A stretch of DNA of 45,110 nt from Candidatus Woesearchaeota archaeon (GTDB lineage: Archaea > Nanobdellota > Nanobdellia > Woesearchaeales > J110), in the NCBI GenBank assembly GCA_003694805.1, contig RFJU01000027.1, positions 1-45,110 of the forward strand, written 5' to 3'. Positions 15,184 through 24,251 of this stretch are shown piece by piece. How positions within the stretch are numbered: position 1 is the first letter of the stretch; every line of letters begins with the position of its first letter. The notes below the pieces were generated by a model. The model was not told the origin of the DNA. It did no database searches and saw nothing but the letters and a program-made list of their open reading frames with translations. Both the position numbers and the translations under genes were made by a program.

Positions 15184-16902
15184 TTACCTGTGCTTTTCAG
15201 CAGGGGGGTGTTGGTGCCCCAATTTTTTTCTCACCCGCAAATGCTCGACATGCTGTACTTGCTCACGCAAGAACTTGCTCACATCAAACTGATAATTCTC
15301 AATCATGGTAGCAATGTGCTTGCCGCCAAGAAAATGAGGCATCAAAACGTATGTAGCCCCCTCGTCGTAGAGTTTCAGTGCATCTTCAATTTGATGCGCT
15401 ACTACGATAATAATTGCACTACCCCCCTCTGCATGCACTTTATTGATGATGAGCAGGTTCGTATCAGGATCAGGAATTGTTGATATAACCATCTTGGCAC
15501 GTCCAAGGTTTAATTGATTCAACAGCTCGGGGTCTGTGGCATCGCCGTACTTGCACTCGATACTTTCTTTCGTCAACGCAACAATGGTGTCTGGGTTATA
15601 GTCAACAAGCAAATACCTCGCGCCCGCCCTCTTCAGCGCATTTAAGAGATCAAATCCAATGCGGTTATAGCCAAACATAACCACCTCATACGATTCAAAC
15701 TTCTTCATGCCATGATGCTCACGAGTTTTTCTTTTTCGCTCAAAGAGAGCAAGAAATCTTGCAAGAAAAGGGAAGGCTGACGTGCCAAACTTAATAAAGT
15801 AGGCCGACCCTGCAATCGTAATAATGCCGACGAGGGTTGTTAGTGAAAGCAAATCAGCAGGCACGTGGCCAAACCCCACTCCAATTGACAGAATAATCAA
15901 AGAAAACTCGCTGATTTGAGCCAAAGAAATTGCAGTGAGGAAACTCGTCTTTTTCGAATAACCAAGCAACCCAAGCAAGATGATAATGATGAGCGGCTTA
16001 ACCAATAAGACAAACGCACTCAATACTAGTGCTGGAAGGACATAACTGGAAACATTGGAGAAGACCATTTCTGAACCAAGAAAAACAAAGAACAAAATAA
16101 GAAAAAAGTCACGAAGCGTCTTTACTTTCGCACTAATCTCGTAGTGGAACGGAGAGACAGACAAAACAACTCCTGCAAGCAACGCACCAATCTCGAGTGA
16201 GAACCCTAAGTACTGCACCAACGCAGCCATGGCAAAACACCAACCGATGGAGAAGACAAACAAGTACTCTTGAGACCGAGCAATAAAGCGTTCAACTTTT
16301 GGAAATGTCTTATGTGCGATCAAGAACAGCATGCCAAGACCAAGAATTTTAAACAACGTCTTCGCAGCGACATCTGCAACAGCCCCCTGCTCGGTCAACG
16401 TGCCAAAAGCAACAAGCACGACAATGACGACCAAGTCCTGAACAAGAAGGACGCCCGTTGCGAGCCGACCGTGCAGAGTTTCTAAATCATGCTTGTCAGA
16501 AAGAAGCTTGAGCACGATAATAGTGCTGCTAAACGCCAATCCAAGCCCGACATACAGCGAGGGAACAAGAGAAAACCCAAGCAAAAGGCAAATCCCTGTA
16601 CCGAGCAGCGCTGTCAGAACAACTTGTACAAAGCCAACAATAAGGGAAACAACACCAATATCCCGAATAAGCCGCAAATTAAGATTTATCCCCACAATGA
16701 AGAGAAGAAACGCGACGCCAAGCTTTGAGAAAATGGCCAGCGTGTCGGAGCTCGTAACAACGCCGAGCAAAGGCCCGACAATAACGCCAGTCAAGATGTA
16801 CCCAATAATCACGGGTTGTCTGAAGAGTCGTAACAGTGTAGCCATGAACCAGGCCGAGATCAAAACCACACTAATCTCAATGAAAAGCTCGCTTCCAGAC
16901 AT
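15184..16902 (-). CDS. Kef-type (CPA2) cation/proton antiporter with TrkA-N domain
   Basis: 572 residues. Residues 1-385 contain about 12 membrane helices of the CPA2 fold: PVIIGYILTGVIVGPLLG opening, AFSSTIIVLKLL and LLVQDLVVIVV, where Gln-Asp replaces the Asp-Asp of electrogenic exchangers, as in K+-coupled Kef proteins. After a basic linker, a RCK/TrkA-N domain begins near residue 405 (VVMFGYNRIG, glycine pattern GxNRxG, ending in VDYN) and would bind NAD(H) to gate the channel part. Expected role: K+ or Na+ exchange for protons. A TATA-like box lies about 25 bp upstream of the ATG (16927-16937), consistent with a leaderless mRNA. Convergent with nothing; the island lies downstream. Confidence 0.93.
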   Translation of the reverse strand: MSGSELFIEISVVLISAWFMATLLRLFRQPVIIGYILTGVIVGPLLGVVTSSDTLAIFSKLGVAFLLFIVGINLNLRLIRDIGVVSLIVGFVQVVLTALLGTGICLLLGFSLVPSLYVGLGLAFSSTIIVLKLLSDKHDLETLHGRLATGVLLVQDLVVIVVLVAFGTLTEQGAVADVAAKTLFKILGLGMLFLIAHKTFPKVERFIARSQEYLFVFSIGWCFAMAALVQYLGFSLEIGALLAGVVLSVSPFHYEISAKVKTLRDFFLILFFVFLGSEMVFSNVSSYVLPALVLSAFVLLVKPLIIIILLGLLGYSKKTSFLTAISLAQISEFSLIILSIGVGFGHVPADLLSLTTLVGIITIAGSAYFIKFGTSAFPFLARFLALFERKRKTREHHGMKKFESYEVVMFGYNRIGFDLLNALKRAGARYLLVDYNPDTIVALTKESIECKYGDATDPELLNQLNLGRAKMVISTIPDPDTNLLIINKVHAEGGSAIIIVVAHQIEDALKLYDEGATYVLMPHFLGGKHIATMIENYQFDVSKFLREQVQHVEHLRVRKKLGHQHPPAEKHR

Positions 16903-16926
16903 TAACCTCTTCTCTTACCATAACTC

Positions 16927-16937
16927 CTTATAAATAT
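16927..16937 (-). promoter_or_regulatory. TATA-like box for the Kef-type antiporter
   Basis: TATTTATAAGG on the minus strand, ending 25 bp before the ATG at 16902. Confidence 0.6.
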
Positions 16938-16984
16938 TAAGGTTTTTCACCGTCCCAAAACGACGAACGCAACGAACGCAAAAA

Positions 16985-16994
16985 GCTTATAAAC
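16985..16994 (+). promoter_or_regulatory. TATA-like box for rpl15e
   Basis: GCTTATAAAC on the plus strand. With the L15e ATG at 17101 it predicts a leader of about 80 nt ending in GGAGGCG, long enough for translational control. Confidence 0.55.
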
Positions 16995-17100
16995 CAACAC
17001 GTACCCTCTGAGGAAAACACCAGCCGCTGGCGAGATGTGGGCGTCGCTTGCCTGAATCGCCGAGTATACAACGGCAAAAAAATGGAGGCGACAAAAGACG

Positions 17101-17655
17101 ATGGGATTGTACCAGTACTTACGAGAAGCATGGAAACGTCCAAAAGAAGCAATCCGTTCACAATACAGAGAACGGCTTATCGCATGGCGGCGAGAGCCAG
17201 TCACTGTCCGAATTACCCGGCCAACACGACTTGACCGAGCCAGGTCACTCGGTTACCGAGCAAAACAAGGCATCATTGTCGTCCGACAGCGTGTCGGAAG
17301 GGGAGGGAGGCAACGACCAACCATCCGAAAGGGACGACGATCTGCCCATTTTGGCAGGCGAAAAACCCTCCAAAAAAACTACCAAGCTATAGCTGAAGAG
17401 CGAGCAAACAAAAAATTTCCCAACTGCGAAGTACTCGGCAGCTACTGGGTTGCAGATGACGGAAAAAACTATTGGTACGAAATAATTCTTGTTGACAGAA
17501 GCCACCCTGTTGTGAAAAAAGACAAACAACTCAGCGGCATCGCGCAACAAAGAGGGCGCGCTTTCCGAGGGCTAACGTCTGCAGGAAGAAAAGCAAGAGG
17601 GCTTCGCAAAAAAGGAACAGGAAGCGAAAAAACGAGAAAGAAAAGAAGAACGTAA
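17101..17655 (+). CDS. rpl15e: 50S ribosomal protein L15e
   Basis: 184 residues, normal length. MGLYQYLREAWKRP is the conserved N-terminus of eL15, followed by RLDRARSLGYRAKQGIIVVR, and CEVLGSYWVADDGKNYWYEI in the middle. The C-terminus is strongly basic (Lys/Arg/Gly), as expected for rRNA binding in the large subunit. ATG with GGAGGCG about 12 bases upstream. It stands alone between the antiporter and DUF655 genes. Confidence 0.97.
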   Translation: MGLYQYLREAWKRPKEAIRSQYRERLIAWRREPVTVRITRPTRLDRARSLGYRAKQGIIVVRQRVGRGGRQRPTIRKGRRSAHFGRRKTLQKNYQAIAEERANKKFPNCEVLGSYWVADDGKNYWYEIILVDRSHPVVKKDKQLSGIAQQRGRAFRGLTSAGRKARGLRKKGTGSEKTRKKRRT

Positions 17656-17728
17656 GGGAGAAACGCAGCACAAGCGAGTACTCTCAGATGTATACCCGCC
17701 AAAAAAGCGGGATTGCTCCTTTACACCA

Positions 17729-18289
17729 TCAAGGCTCAGTAAACAAATACCGCTTCTCCTTGCCCATAATCTCGTCAGTAATTCGACGAGAAAACATAAC
17801 CTTCGGGTCGGGCATGAGCTTCACTCGCCTACGAATATCTTCAAAACTTTTAAAAGGCCCCTCTTCCCTTGCTTCCAAAATCTCCCACATGTGCTTCTTA
17901 CCAATCCCGGGCAACAACTCAATGATGTGCATCCTCGTATTCAAGGGTTGGGCAGTATTGAGGAAATGAACAAATTCCTGCTCTTTCTCGCTTACAATTT
18001 GCGCAACAACATGGGGCAACTCAGACTTAGCCGTCTCAGTCAACTTCCCAAAAGGCAGCCTCCCATTCACGTGACGAATCTTATCGCGCTTCTCAGCACC
18101 AATGTACACTTCCTCGTAAGGCTGAAGAAACACGCCTTTCTTTGCAACGAGTTCAAGAAGGGTAAACCGCTCCTTCCCAATAGCTTGTGCGATGGGGTTT
18201 TTCAAGTGAAGCGGACGCTTATCAAAAGGATAGCCGTTTGGCAAGAAGTCTAAAATGACAGCCACCTCTTCTCGCTTCTTCTCTGGCAT
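17729..18289 (-). CDS. DUF655 family RNA-binding-like protein
   Basis: About 186 residues. The opening EVAVILDFLPNGYPFDKRP and the helix-hairpin-helix-like IIELLPGIGKKHMWEILEAR near residues 122-141 are typical of archaeal DUF655 proteins, which usually sit between rpl21e/rpoF and the rRNA dimethyltransferase ksgA. The domain arrangement (an N-terminal beta part and a C-terminal HhH) suggests nucleic-acid binding linked to translation or rRNA maturation. The ATG at 18289 is preferred over a GTG three codons upstream; a TATA-like box at 18325-18335 means either start would be nearly leaderless. Confidence 0.88.
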   Translation of the reverse strand: MPEKKREEVAVILDFLPNGYPFDKRPLHLKNPIAQAIGKERFTLLELVAKKGVFLQPYEEVYIGAEKRDKIRHVNGRLPFGKLTETAKSELPHVVAQIVSEKEQEFVHFLNTAQPLNTRMHIIELLPGIGKKHMWEILEAREEGPFKSFEDIRRRVKLMPDPKVMFSRRITDEIMGKEKRYLFTEP

Positions 18290-18324
18290 ACATTCCACCC
18301 ACGAGAAGAGAAAAAACCAGATGA

Positions 18325-18335
18325 GTATATAAAAC
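18325..18335 (-). promoter_or_regulatory. TATA-like box for the DUF655 gene
   Basis: TTTTATATACT on the minus strand, about 36-46 bp before the ATG at 18289. It shows that DUF655 can be transcribed separately from rpoF. Confidence 0.55.
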
Positions 18336-18417
18336 TTTTCTAAGCAACCTGGCCCGCAAAGACCCCTAACAGAAAAAGAAATGAACAGGAAACAGTCAAG
18401 GAAAATACAAGAAAAAC

Positions 18418-18783
18418 CTATTTTGCAGACTTCTTCTCAGGAAGCGCTGCACGAATCGTCTTGGCAATTGCCTCCAAATGATCATTGCTGACGGTCAAAG
18501 GATACCCTTGGAGGACCAACTTCACCTCCTTTGCCGTCTTCGGCAGAACATCAACTAACTTAACGGCATACGCTTCCTTGAACCGAGGAATGTTCAATTC
18601 CAAAAGCGCCTTTTTGAGGGCTTCTGCATCTTTCTTTTTTAACGGCCCCACCGCATTCAAGTACTCCTCGGTTCTCTGAGCCCGAAAGTTAAGCTCTCCC
18701 ACGTCTTTTTTGATTTTTTGCAAAAGCAACTTCACTTCAACGAGGAGCATCGGCCTCTTCTCTAGCAATTCAGGCTTTCCCAT
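18418..18783 (-). CDS. rpoF: RNA polymerase subunit F (Rpo4/Rpb4)
   Basis: 121 residues from the ATG at 18783. MGKPELLEKRPMLLVEVKLL opens the protein; an HRDC-like helical domain follows, with AEALKKALLELNIPRFKEAY and VLPKTAKEVKLVLQGYPLTV. Rpo4 pairs with Rpo7 to form the polymerase stalk that assists initiation and termination. A TTG 14 codons upstream adds only charged residues, so the ATG is chosen. It follows rpl21e by about 60 bp in the same direction. Confidence 0.93.
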   Translation of the reverse strand: MGKPELLEKRPMLLVEVKLLLQKIKKDVGELNFRAQRTEEYLNAVGPLKKKDAEALKKALLELNIPRFKEAYAVKLVDVLPKTAKEVKLVLQGYPLTVSNDHLEAIAKTIRAALPEKKSAK

Positions 18784-18846
18784 TTGCTTTTCAACCCGCT
18801 CTTTTTTTTCTTCCTCTCTGCACAAGAGGGCTGTTGTTGCACGTAC

Positions 18847-19140
18847 CTAACGTACACCCTTCATATGTGCAGGATGGACAATGAGTTTCTTCTTCTTTGA
18901 AACATCCATTACAGCAACTTCATAACACGACCCGCACTTTCCTAACACGACACCTGTCTTTCCATGAAATCTTCGATGAAAAACACCTTCCGCAATAGAA
19001 GGCTCAAGCACCAGCGCGACCTTCTGGCCAGGCTGAAACTCCTGCAAATACTTCCGAATAGGCAACTTCCCTTTCTGCCGAATCTTTCTCGCAAGAAGCG
19101 ATCGAGTCTTCCTCCGCTGACCACCAATTCGTTGCACCAT
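18847..19140 (-). CDS. rpl21e: 50S ribosomal protein L21e
   Basis: 97 residues, standard length. Recognised by IRQKGKLPIRKYLQEFQPGQ, then FHGKTGVVLGKCGSCYEVAV and the basic C-terminus. It is an SH3-like beta-barrel of the large subunit. Located between rpl11 and rpoF with 32 bp to the former, so an L11-L21e-RpoF transcript is likely. Confidence 0.96.
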   Translation of the reverse strand: MVQRIGGQRRKTRSLLARKIRQKGKLPIRKYLQEFQPGQKVALVLEPSIAEGVFHRRFHGKTGVVLGKCGSCYEVAVMDVSKKKKLIVHPAHMKGVR

Positions 19141-19172
19141 ACGTCTTCAACCCTTTAACAATACATTCATGC

Positions 19173-19877
19173 TTATTTCTTCTCTTTCTTCTCCTCAGGC
19201 AAGAGCTTTCGAATAATCTCATCCGGGATTTCAGCTTCCACCATCTTCTTCTTCGCAGCAGCAGGATCCTTTAGTTCATCAAGAATGGCCTTTGCCTTCT
19301 CCTCCCATTCTTTGTGCTGACGCTGAACTTGCTCTTGAAGCTCTTTTCGCTCCTCCTCCAACTCAGCAAGCTCGTCTTTGGAAACCTCAGTTTTTTCACT
19401 AAGAATCTCCTTATCAAACTTGCCAAGATTCACTTCTCGAAGCGCTTCTTTGGCGGGCATCTTCTCAACCTTAACACCCATCGATCGGCACGTTCCCAGC
19501 ACTTCCCGAACTTTAGCTTTCAAGTCAGCACCGAGAAGAGCATCCTCCTTCATCTTCGCAATCTTAATGACCTGCTCAATTAAAAGGTCAGCAACGAACT
19601 CCTCCTGCGGCCTGCCAGACCCCTTGCTCAACCCGGCCTCCTTCTTAATCAACTGTGAGGTAGGCGGCGTCCCCACAGCAATGGAGAACGACTTCGTGTC
19701 TTTGTCAACTTCAACTTTGACAGGAACCTGCATCCCTTTAAATGACTCGGTCTTCTTATTAATCTCTGCAACAACTTGACCAATATTAACTCCCAAGGGG
19801 CCAAGCGCAGGCCCTAATGGCGGTGCAGCAGTAGCCTTTCCACCTTCAATCAGCACTTCAACACTTTCTGTTGCCAT
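19173..19877 (-). CDS. rpl11: 50S ribosomal protein L11 with a coiled C-terminal extension
   Basis: 234 residues. [20 protein letters not shown] and [13 protein letters not shown] are the classical L11 N-terminal domain; the rRNA-binding C-terminal domain ends near residue 155 ([20 protein letters not shown]). Some 75 further residues, acidic/basic and clearly coiled ([20 protein letters not shown]), have no counterpart in ordinary L11 and end in a Lys-rich tail. The ATG at 19877 is chosen because a TATA-like box at 19901-19910 lies only 24 bp upstream; the 68-codon upstream extension of the frame is then untranscribed. Confidence 0.94.
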   Translation of the reverse strand: MATESVEVLIEGGKATAAPPLGPALGPLGVNIGQVVAEINKKTESFKGMQVPVKVEVDKDTKSFSIAVGTPPTSQLIKKEAGLSKGSGRPQEEFVADLLIEQVIKIAKMKEDALLGADLKAKVREVLGTCRSMGVKVEKMPAKEALREVNLGKFDKEILSEKTEVSKDELAELEEERKELQEQVQRQHKEWEEKAKAILDELKDPAAAKKKMVEAEIPDEIIRKLLPEEKKEKK

Positions 19878-19900
19878 CGCTTCCAGGCGAATCCCAAAGG

Positions 19901-19910
19901 GTTTATAAGG
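19901..19910 (-). promoter_or_regulatory. TATA-like box for rpl11
   Basis: CCTTATAAAC on the minus strand, 24-34 bp before the L11 ATG. It sets the start at 19877 and suggests a leaderless mRNA. Confidence 0.65.
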
Positions 19911-20124
19911 GTTTCGACGTGGAGAAGCAACCGTTCCTTCGCCATCAGGCGAGGTTCCCAGCGACACCTCTGGCAAGCACCGGAGCCGCAGGACAGACAG
20001 AGGATTTAAAAAACCAAGGCGAGCTCCCAAAATTGCCTGGCAACTATGACGAAGAGCAATCCAGGCAATCACGAAAAACACACCAAAAAAACGCTAAAAA
20101 ACCGCTCAGCGAGCAGCGCCTCCA

Positions 20125-21078
20125 ATGTCACGACAAACCATCATCTACAAAACCCTCCCGAGCACTGCTGAGCGCTTTGCCAAGCTCACCGAGGGGGAAT
20201 ACATGAATCCTCTTCACAAAGCGTATTTTTTCAAATGGAAACCGCCTTTTTGGAAAAAAAATACAGGCCAAGTCATACCAGGCACGCAACTCGCACGCGA
20301 CGCATACCTCTTCGCTCTTGAACGTCCGCCCTTGCCCTTCAAAGACCTCGCTCAACAAGGAATTGCCTTCGTCGCTACGTACCCTCACCCCACGCGTCCG
20401 GGAGTGCTTGCAATGCAATTGGACAGGAAAGACAATGAAACCAAAATAAGCCTTATCAACGTGCAAGGGAATGGAAAAAACGGCAAAGTCAACCTGGAAG
20501 CCATCCTCACAGCAAGCCACACAACCTCCCAGCGCCCCCCCTCAGAACGCGCATACGATCAAGATGTGAGCAGCACTAAAATGAATGCAGCCCTCCTCAA
20601 CAAATTCGACAACACCCTCCCGCCCTGGGCACAACCACCAACACACCCAGCAACGAAAACAACCACGCCAAACCCTCCGGAAACGCCCGACTACCGCGCA
20701 CTCAACCACGCATTCTACCCCTTGGCCGCAGCATTCAGGTCGGCGCTCAGACTGGTTCACCATTCCACCAAGGGGGAAGTAACCCGCATCAGGGAAGCAC
20801 ATTTGAAAACCAGGCTCGTTGAACAACAGTTTGAACTTTCAGCACGCTCCCTCCGCGCAACAAGGGAAAGCGCACGATATGAAGAAGAAACACCCTCTTT
20901 CGAAGCGCTCACGTATATCACTGAACTGCGCGAACCAAGAATGACTATCTCCACAACTCAACAAAAACAAAACAGACACGTAGAAGTGATCAGAGCCACG
21001 CTCGAAGCAAAGTCAACAATTTACCTTGAGAACTTGTATTACGGAACCGTTTCTTCAACTATCCTTTTCTCTCAATAA
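20125..21078 (+). CDS. Hypothetical protein, 317 aa
   Basis: Not recognised. Basic N-terminal third with aromatic pairs (PLHKAYFFKWKPPFWKK), a Pro/Thr-rich middle (about residues 170-195) that looks disordered, and a C-terminal helical part (RLVEQQFELSARSLRATRES). No membrane helix or catalytic motif. It is the only plus-strand gene between rpl11 and spt5, two genes usually close together in archaea. A TATA-like GATTTAAAAAACC near 20002-20015 fits a leader of about 85 nt; no clear Shine-Dalgarno precedes the ATG. The start is therefore uncertain. Confidence 0.6.
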   Translation: MSRQTIIYKTLPSTAERFAKLTEGEYMNPLHKAYFFKWKPPFWKKNTGQVIPGTQLARDAYLFALERPPLPFKDLAQQGIAFVATYPHPTRPGVLAMQLDRKDNETKISLINVQGNGKNGKVNLEAILTASHTTSQRPPSERAYDQDVSSTKMNAALLNKFDNTLPPWAQPPTHPATKTTTPNPPETPDYRALNHAFYPLAAAFRSALRLVHHSTKGEVTRIREAHLKTRLVEQQFELSARSLRATRESARYEEETPSFEALTYITELREPRMTISTTQQKQNRHVEVIRATLEAKSTIYLENLYYGTVSSTILFSQ

Positions 21079-21193
21079 AGCAAGGCACAAAAGCTCAAGA
21101 CGACGTGTTCCTTGCTACTGACCTTTTTCCTGAAGAACACGCTCAGGCAGCACGCGCTTAACAACGACCCGAATTCCGACGTCCTACGCGCGA

Positions 21194-21820
21194 TTAATCC
21201 CTGCGAATAACCTTTACCGCATCAATCTTCACCGTAATCGGAATGGGCACTGCTGCTTCGAGCAACTCTACAACGACTTCTTCTTTTGCCTGATCAACCC
21301 TCGTAATTTTGCACTTCTCGCGCTTGAACGGCCCTGAAATAATCTCGGCGATGTCATTTTTTTGAATGTTAACTTCTTTTTTGACCTGATCAAGCATGTG
21401 CTCAATTTCCTTGTAGTCAACCAAGTCCGGAAGAACGCCCTTCGTGTAAGGAATTCCAAAAACCGCCTGTTCAACGTCTTGACGAGACGCGGCCTCAACG
21501 AAGACGTACCCCCTCATGCCGTGAGGACGAATAACCGCGTAAACGTCCAGTTTTTTCCTCTCAGCATTGGAAGCAATGAACCCGACAACTTGATCCTCCC
21601 TGTTCGCTGTCGTCCGAACAGCAAAAATCTTCGCCTCCTCAGGAATATCAGCGTCCTTCGCTGCAGCTTCTTGTTCTCCAACGCGCTCCTTCGCCTCCTC
21701 ACGTGAAGCAACAGAAGACGTGCTCACTTCATCTTGCACTGTTGGTTCTGCCAAAGCACCACCCATGCTCTCCGCTGACGGCGCGGGTGGTGCGCGATTC
21801 TTATGCTCTTCCTTACTCAT
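21194..21820 (-). CDS. spt5: Transcription elongation factor Spt5 (NusG-like)
   Basis: 208 residues. Residues 65-150 are the NGN domain (KIFAVRTTANREDQVVGFIA; RPHGMRGYVFVEAASRQDVE), and 155-206 the KOW domain (AEIISGPFKREKCKITRVDQ). The first 60 residues, Ala/Glu/Ser-rich and probably disordered, are an addition to the typical 150-residue archaeal protein. Spt5 with Spt4 clamps RNA polymerase on DNA. Order ftsZ-secE-spt5 is common in archaea. ATG with GAGGTT upstream. Confidence 0.94.
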   Translation of the reverse strand: MSKEEHKNRAPPAPSAESMGGALAEPTVQDEVSTSSVASREEAKERVGEQEAAAKDADIPEEAKIFAVRTTANREDQVVGFIASNAERKKLDVYAVIRPHGMRGYVFVEAASRQDVEQAVFGIPYTKGVLPDLVDYKEIEHMLDQVKKEVNIQKNDIAEIISGPFKREKCKITRVDQAKEEVVVELLEAAVPIPITVKIDAVKVIRRD

Positions 21821-21854
21821 TGTTCTTTAACCTCTCTTCAAACAACATAGTACC

Positions 21855-22034
21855 TTACCCTAAAAAAGAACCGAAGATTCCGTAACGAATGAGATGAAGC
21901 AAAAAACCGATCAAACCAATAACGACCATCCCAAGACCCGCTACTTTCACAATCGTCTGGAACTCAAACCAGGACGGGCGCTTTGTCACTCGAAGCACAC
22001 GAATACATTGGGTAATGAACGATTTCACCTGCAT
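21855..22034 (-). CDS. secE: Protein translocase subunit SecE (Sec61 gamma)
   Basis: 59 residues from the ATG at 22034. Amphipathic helix QVKSFITQCIRVLRVTKRPS followed by WFEFQTIVKVAGLGMVVIGL, the single tilted membrane helix of Sec61-gamma. The Shine-Dalgarno GGAGG lies eight bases before this ATG; a GTG five codons upstream overlaps that site and is less likely. It associates with SecY (not in the window) and sits between ftsZ and spt5. Confidence 0.9.
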   Translation of the reverse strand: MQVKSFITQCIRVLRVTKRPSWFEFQTIVKVAGLGMVVIGLIGFLLHLIRYGIFGSFLG

Positions 22035-22091
22035 ATGCGGTTCCTCCACTCACATAAATCATTACTTTTCACAAAAACCACCTAGCACTCC

Positions 22092-23195
22092 TCAATCGAC
22101 GAACTCAATACCTAACTCGTCTTCAATCTCTCTCTTTTTGAAATCCTTCCCCTCACTTCCTCCACCGATGATCTGGGAGGAACGAACACCGGTAACGATG
22201 AGCATGACCCGAATCAATCCTTCAAGGTCTTCACTCAACTGAGCGCCCCAGATAATGCGCGCTTCCTCATCAAGCTTCTCCGAAACGGCCTCTACTACTT
22301 GACGAGCCTCTTCCAACGTCATATCGCTCCCGCCAGCAACATTAATCAACGCCCCGTTAGCTCCTGAAATATCCACATCCAACAAAGGATTGCTAATTGC
22401 CTTCTCCACCGCTTCACTCGCCCGATTTTCCGTGTCTGACTCGCCAACACCAATTAACGCGACGCCGCCATTCCCCATAACAGCTCGCACGTCGGCAAAG
22501 TCAAGATTCACCAAGCCTGCCTTCGTGACAAGCTCAGCAATTCCCTTCACTGCATTCGTCAAAATCTCATCAGCAACTTTGAAAGCGGTGTGCAAAGGAA
22601 GGTCAGGGGCGAGCTCCAAGAGTTTATCATTCGGTATAACAATGAGCGTATCCACCGAGCGCTCTAAACGCTCAAGACCCGCGACGGCGTTCTCGTGCCT
22701 GCGGTTCCCCTCCATATCAAACGGCAAGGTGACCACGCCAACGACCAACGCACCGGTCTTCTTTGCAATCTCTGCAACAACGGGAACACTGCCGGTTCCT
22801 GTCCCGCCGCCAAGCCCGCACGTTACGAAAACCATATCCGCACCTTGAAGCGCCTGCTTGATCTCGTGCTCAGACTCCCTGGCAGCCTCTTCACCAATTT
22901 TGGGGATGCTGCCTGCTCCCAACCCTTTTGTCAAGTCTTTTCCAATAAGAATCTTCTTATCGGCAGTGGTGTAAAGAAGATCTTGAGCGTCGGTGTTAAT
23001 AGCAATGGTCTCTGCCCCAACAATACCGATCTCAGTAATACGATTAATGGTGTTGTTCCCAGCACCCCCTGCTCCAACAACCTTGATAGTCGCCCTCTGC
23101 TTCGCAAGCAACTCTTCAAGCTCATCGTCAAGCTGATGCTGCTGAGGCAACCGCTTTTTCTCTGCATCTTTCGCGTTCTGAATGATTGAGTCCAC
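22092..23195 (-). CDS. ftsZ: Cell division protein FtsZ
   Basis: 367 residues. GTP-binding elements: [14 protein letters not shown] at about 39-52, the tubulin signature [14 protein letters not shown] at about 126-139 and [15 protein letters not shown] with the T7-loop Asp. The C-terminus ends [10 protein letters not shown], a short conserved tail typical of archaeal FtsZ. Forms the GTP-dependent division ring. GTG start with AGGAGGTG nine bases upstream. A TATA-like box at 23236-23245 can serve ftsZ-secE-spt5 as an operon. Confidence 0.96.
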   Translation of the reverse strand: MDSIIQNAKDAEKKRLPQQHQLDDELEELLAKQRATIKVVGAGGAGNNTINRITEIGIVGAETIAINTDAQDLLYTTADKKILIGKDLTKGLGAGSIPKIGEEAARESEHEIKQALQGADMVFVTCGLGGGTGTGSVPVVAEIAKKTGALVVGVVTLPFDMEGNRRHENAVAGLERLERSVDTLIVIPNDKLLELAPDLPLHTAFKVADEILTNAVKGIAELVTKAGLVNLDFADVRAVMGNGGVALIGVGESDTENRASEAVEKAISNPLLDVDISGANGALINVAGGSDMTLEEARQVVEAVSEKLDEEARIIWGAQLSEDLEGLIRVMLIVTGVRSSQIIGGGSEGKDFKKREIEDELGIEFVD

Positions 23196-23235
23196 GCACC
23201 AACACCTCCTACCGCTCTAACCACATGCAAAGGAA

Positions 23236-23245
23236 ATTTAAATAC
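23236..23245 (-). promoter_or_regulatory. TATA-like box for ftsZ-secE-spt5
   Basis: GTATTTAAAT on the minus strand, about 45 bp before the ftsZ GTG and next to the FKBP stop. Confidence 0.5.
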
Positions 23246-23974
23246 TTAACTCTTTTTCTCATGTGCTTTCACAGGCTTACGCGTGCTCTTGGCCTTTTCG
23301 CCAACACGTTCTTTTGCTATACCAACTTCCTCAAACGGAGTAAAGCGCCTCAGCCTGTCTTCAAGAACAGGCCTCACTCGCTCTAAGCGGGCTTTCAAGG
23401 CTTCTTCTTGGACCAAAACCCGCACCGTCTTGCCCTCAGCGCCAACAAAGGCATCCTGCAAACCAAACCAGCCAAGAACGGCCTTTGCCCGCTCAACAGC
23501 ATCGCTTACGATTTCATGAACTTCAAGCTCGTACTCGATCTCGCGACCAGCAAGGGGATGGTTGAAATCAACCAACACCCTGCCCCCACTCACGCTCCGA
23601 ACGACCCCGAACTGGTTATCAATACTCACTTCCATCCCCGGAAAGGGCGTTACTTGCTGCTTCATGAACGCCGCCTTTGGAATAAGCTGAAGCAACTTCG
23701 GAGACTTTCTCCCAAACGCTTCTTCGGGAGATAGGCGGATTTTATGCGAACCAACTGCTTTTCCAACCAATGCCTTGTCCAAGCCCGAAAGCCACTGGCC
23801 TTCGCCAACACAAATGACCTTCGGCCCAAACGTTGCTCCCTGACTGCTTACGTTCGCCTCCTGAGCGACGCGCTCCTTTGTTGTATCAACCACGCTTCCA
23901 TCATCTACGAGCCGTGCAGTAAAGTCCACCCTAATAAAATCGCCACGCGCAATGGTTTTTGCAGAGGATGTCAT
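23246..23974 (-). CDS. FKBP-type (SlyD-like) peptidyl-prolyl isomerase
   Basis: 242 residues. FKBP core in two parts: GDFIRVDFTARLVDDGSVVD and VGKAVGSHKIRLSPEEAFG, interrupted by the insert-in-flap domain (VDFNHPLAGREIEYELEVHE), as in long archaeal FKBPs. The C-terminal 90 residues form an extra alpha/beta domain followed by a Lys-rich tail. Catalyses cis-trans isomerisation at proline and acts as a chaperone. ATG preceded by GGTGGTAG. Possibly cotranscribed with ftsZ, 50 bp downstream. Confidence 0.92.
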   Translation of the reverse strand: MTSSAKTIARGDFIRVDFTARLVDDGSVVDTTKERVAQEANVSSQGATFGPKVICVGEGQWLSGLDKALVGKAVGSHKIRLSPEEAFGRKSPKLLQLIPKAAFMKQQVTPFPGMEVSIDNQFGVVRSVSGGRVLVDFNHPLAGREIEYELEVHEIVSDAVERAKAVLGWFGLQDAFVGAEGKTVRVLVQEEALKARLERVRPVLEDRLRRFTPFEEVGIAKERVGEKAKSTRKPVKAHEKKS

Positions 23975-24217
23975 TCTACCACCAAACCCCCGCTCAACGA
24001 ATCACAGCCCCTCTGAACGTGCCGTACAGTCAACATTTTTGTCACGACCTCTTCCTCACACTAGCCCACAAAAGAGCAAAGGAAGAACACAAAAAAAGAA
24101 TACTCACGCTCTTTTTAAACGTTTCGCCGCCGCTACCCACGCCCCAGAAAAACACCATCAATAAAGGATTGCCGTGCTAGCGTTGGACAACGCACTCCGG
24201 CACGAAAAACCTCATGG

Positions 24218-24227
24218 ATTTAAATAC
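24218..24227 (+). promoter_or_regulatory. TATA-like box deciding the start of the helicase gene
   Basis: TTTAAATACT ends 25 bp before the ATG at 24252, so transcription should begin at or next to that ATG. The longer frame from 24174 is then excluded. Confidence 0.65.
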
Positions 24228-24251
24228 TCAACCTGTTTTTTTACTAACACC

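Noticed and set aside
19878-20081. 68-codon N-terminal extension of L11
   Set aside because: It includes the TATA-like box just upstream of the true ATG and resembles no part of L11.
20046-20171. 41-codon plus-strand ORF before the 317-residue gene
   Set aside because: Low-complexity Lys/Ser/Thr content, out of frame with the main gene and no Shine-Dalgarno; probably chance.
24174-24251. 26-codon N-terminal extension of the helicase
   Set aside because: The TATA-like box lies inside it, 25 bp before the ATG at 24252.
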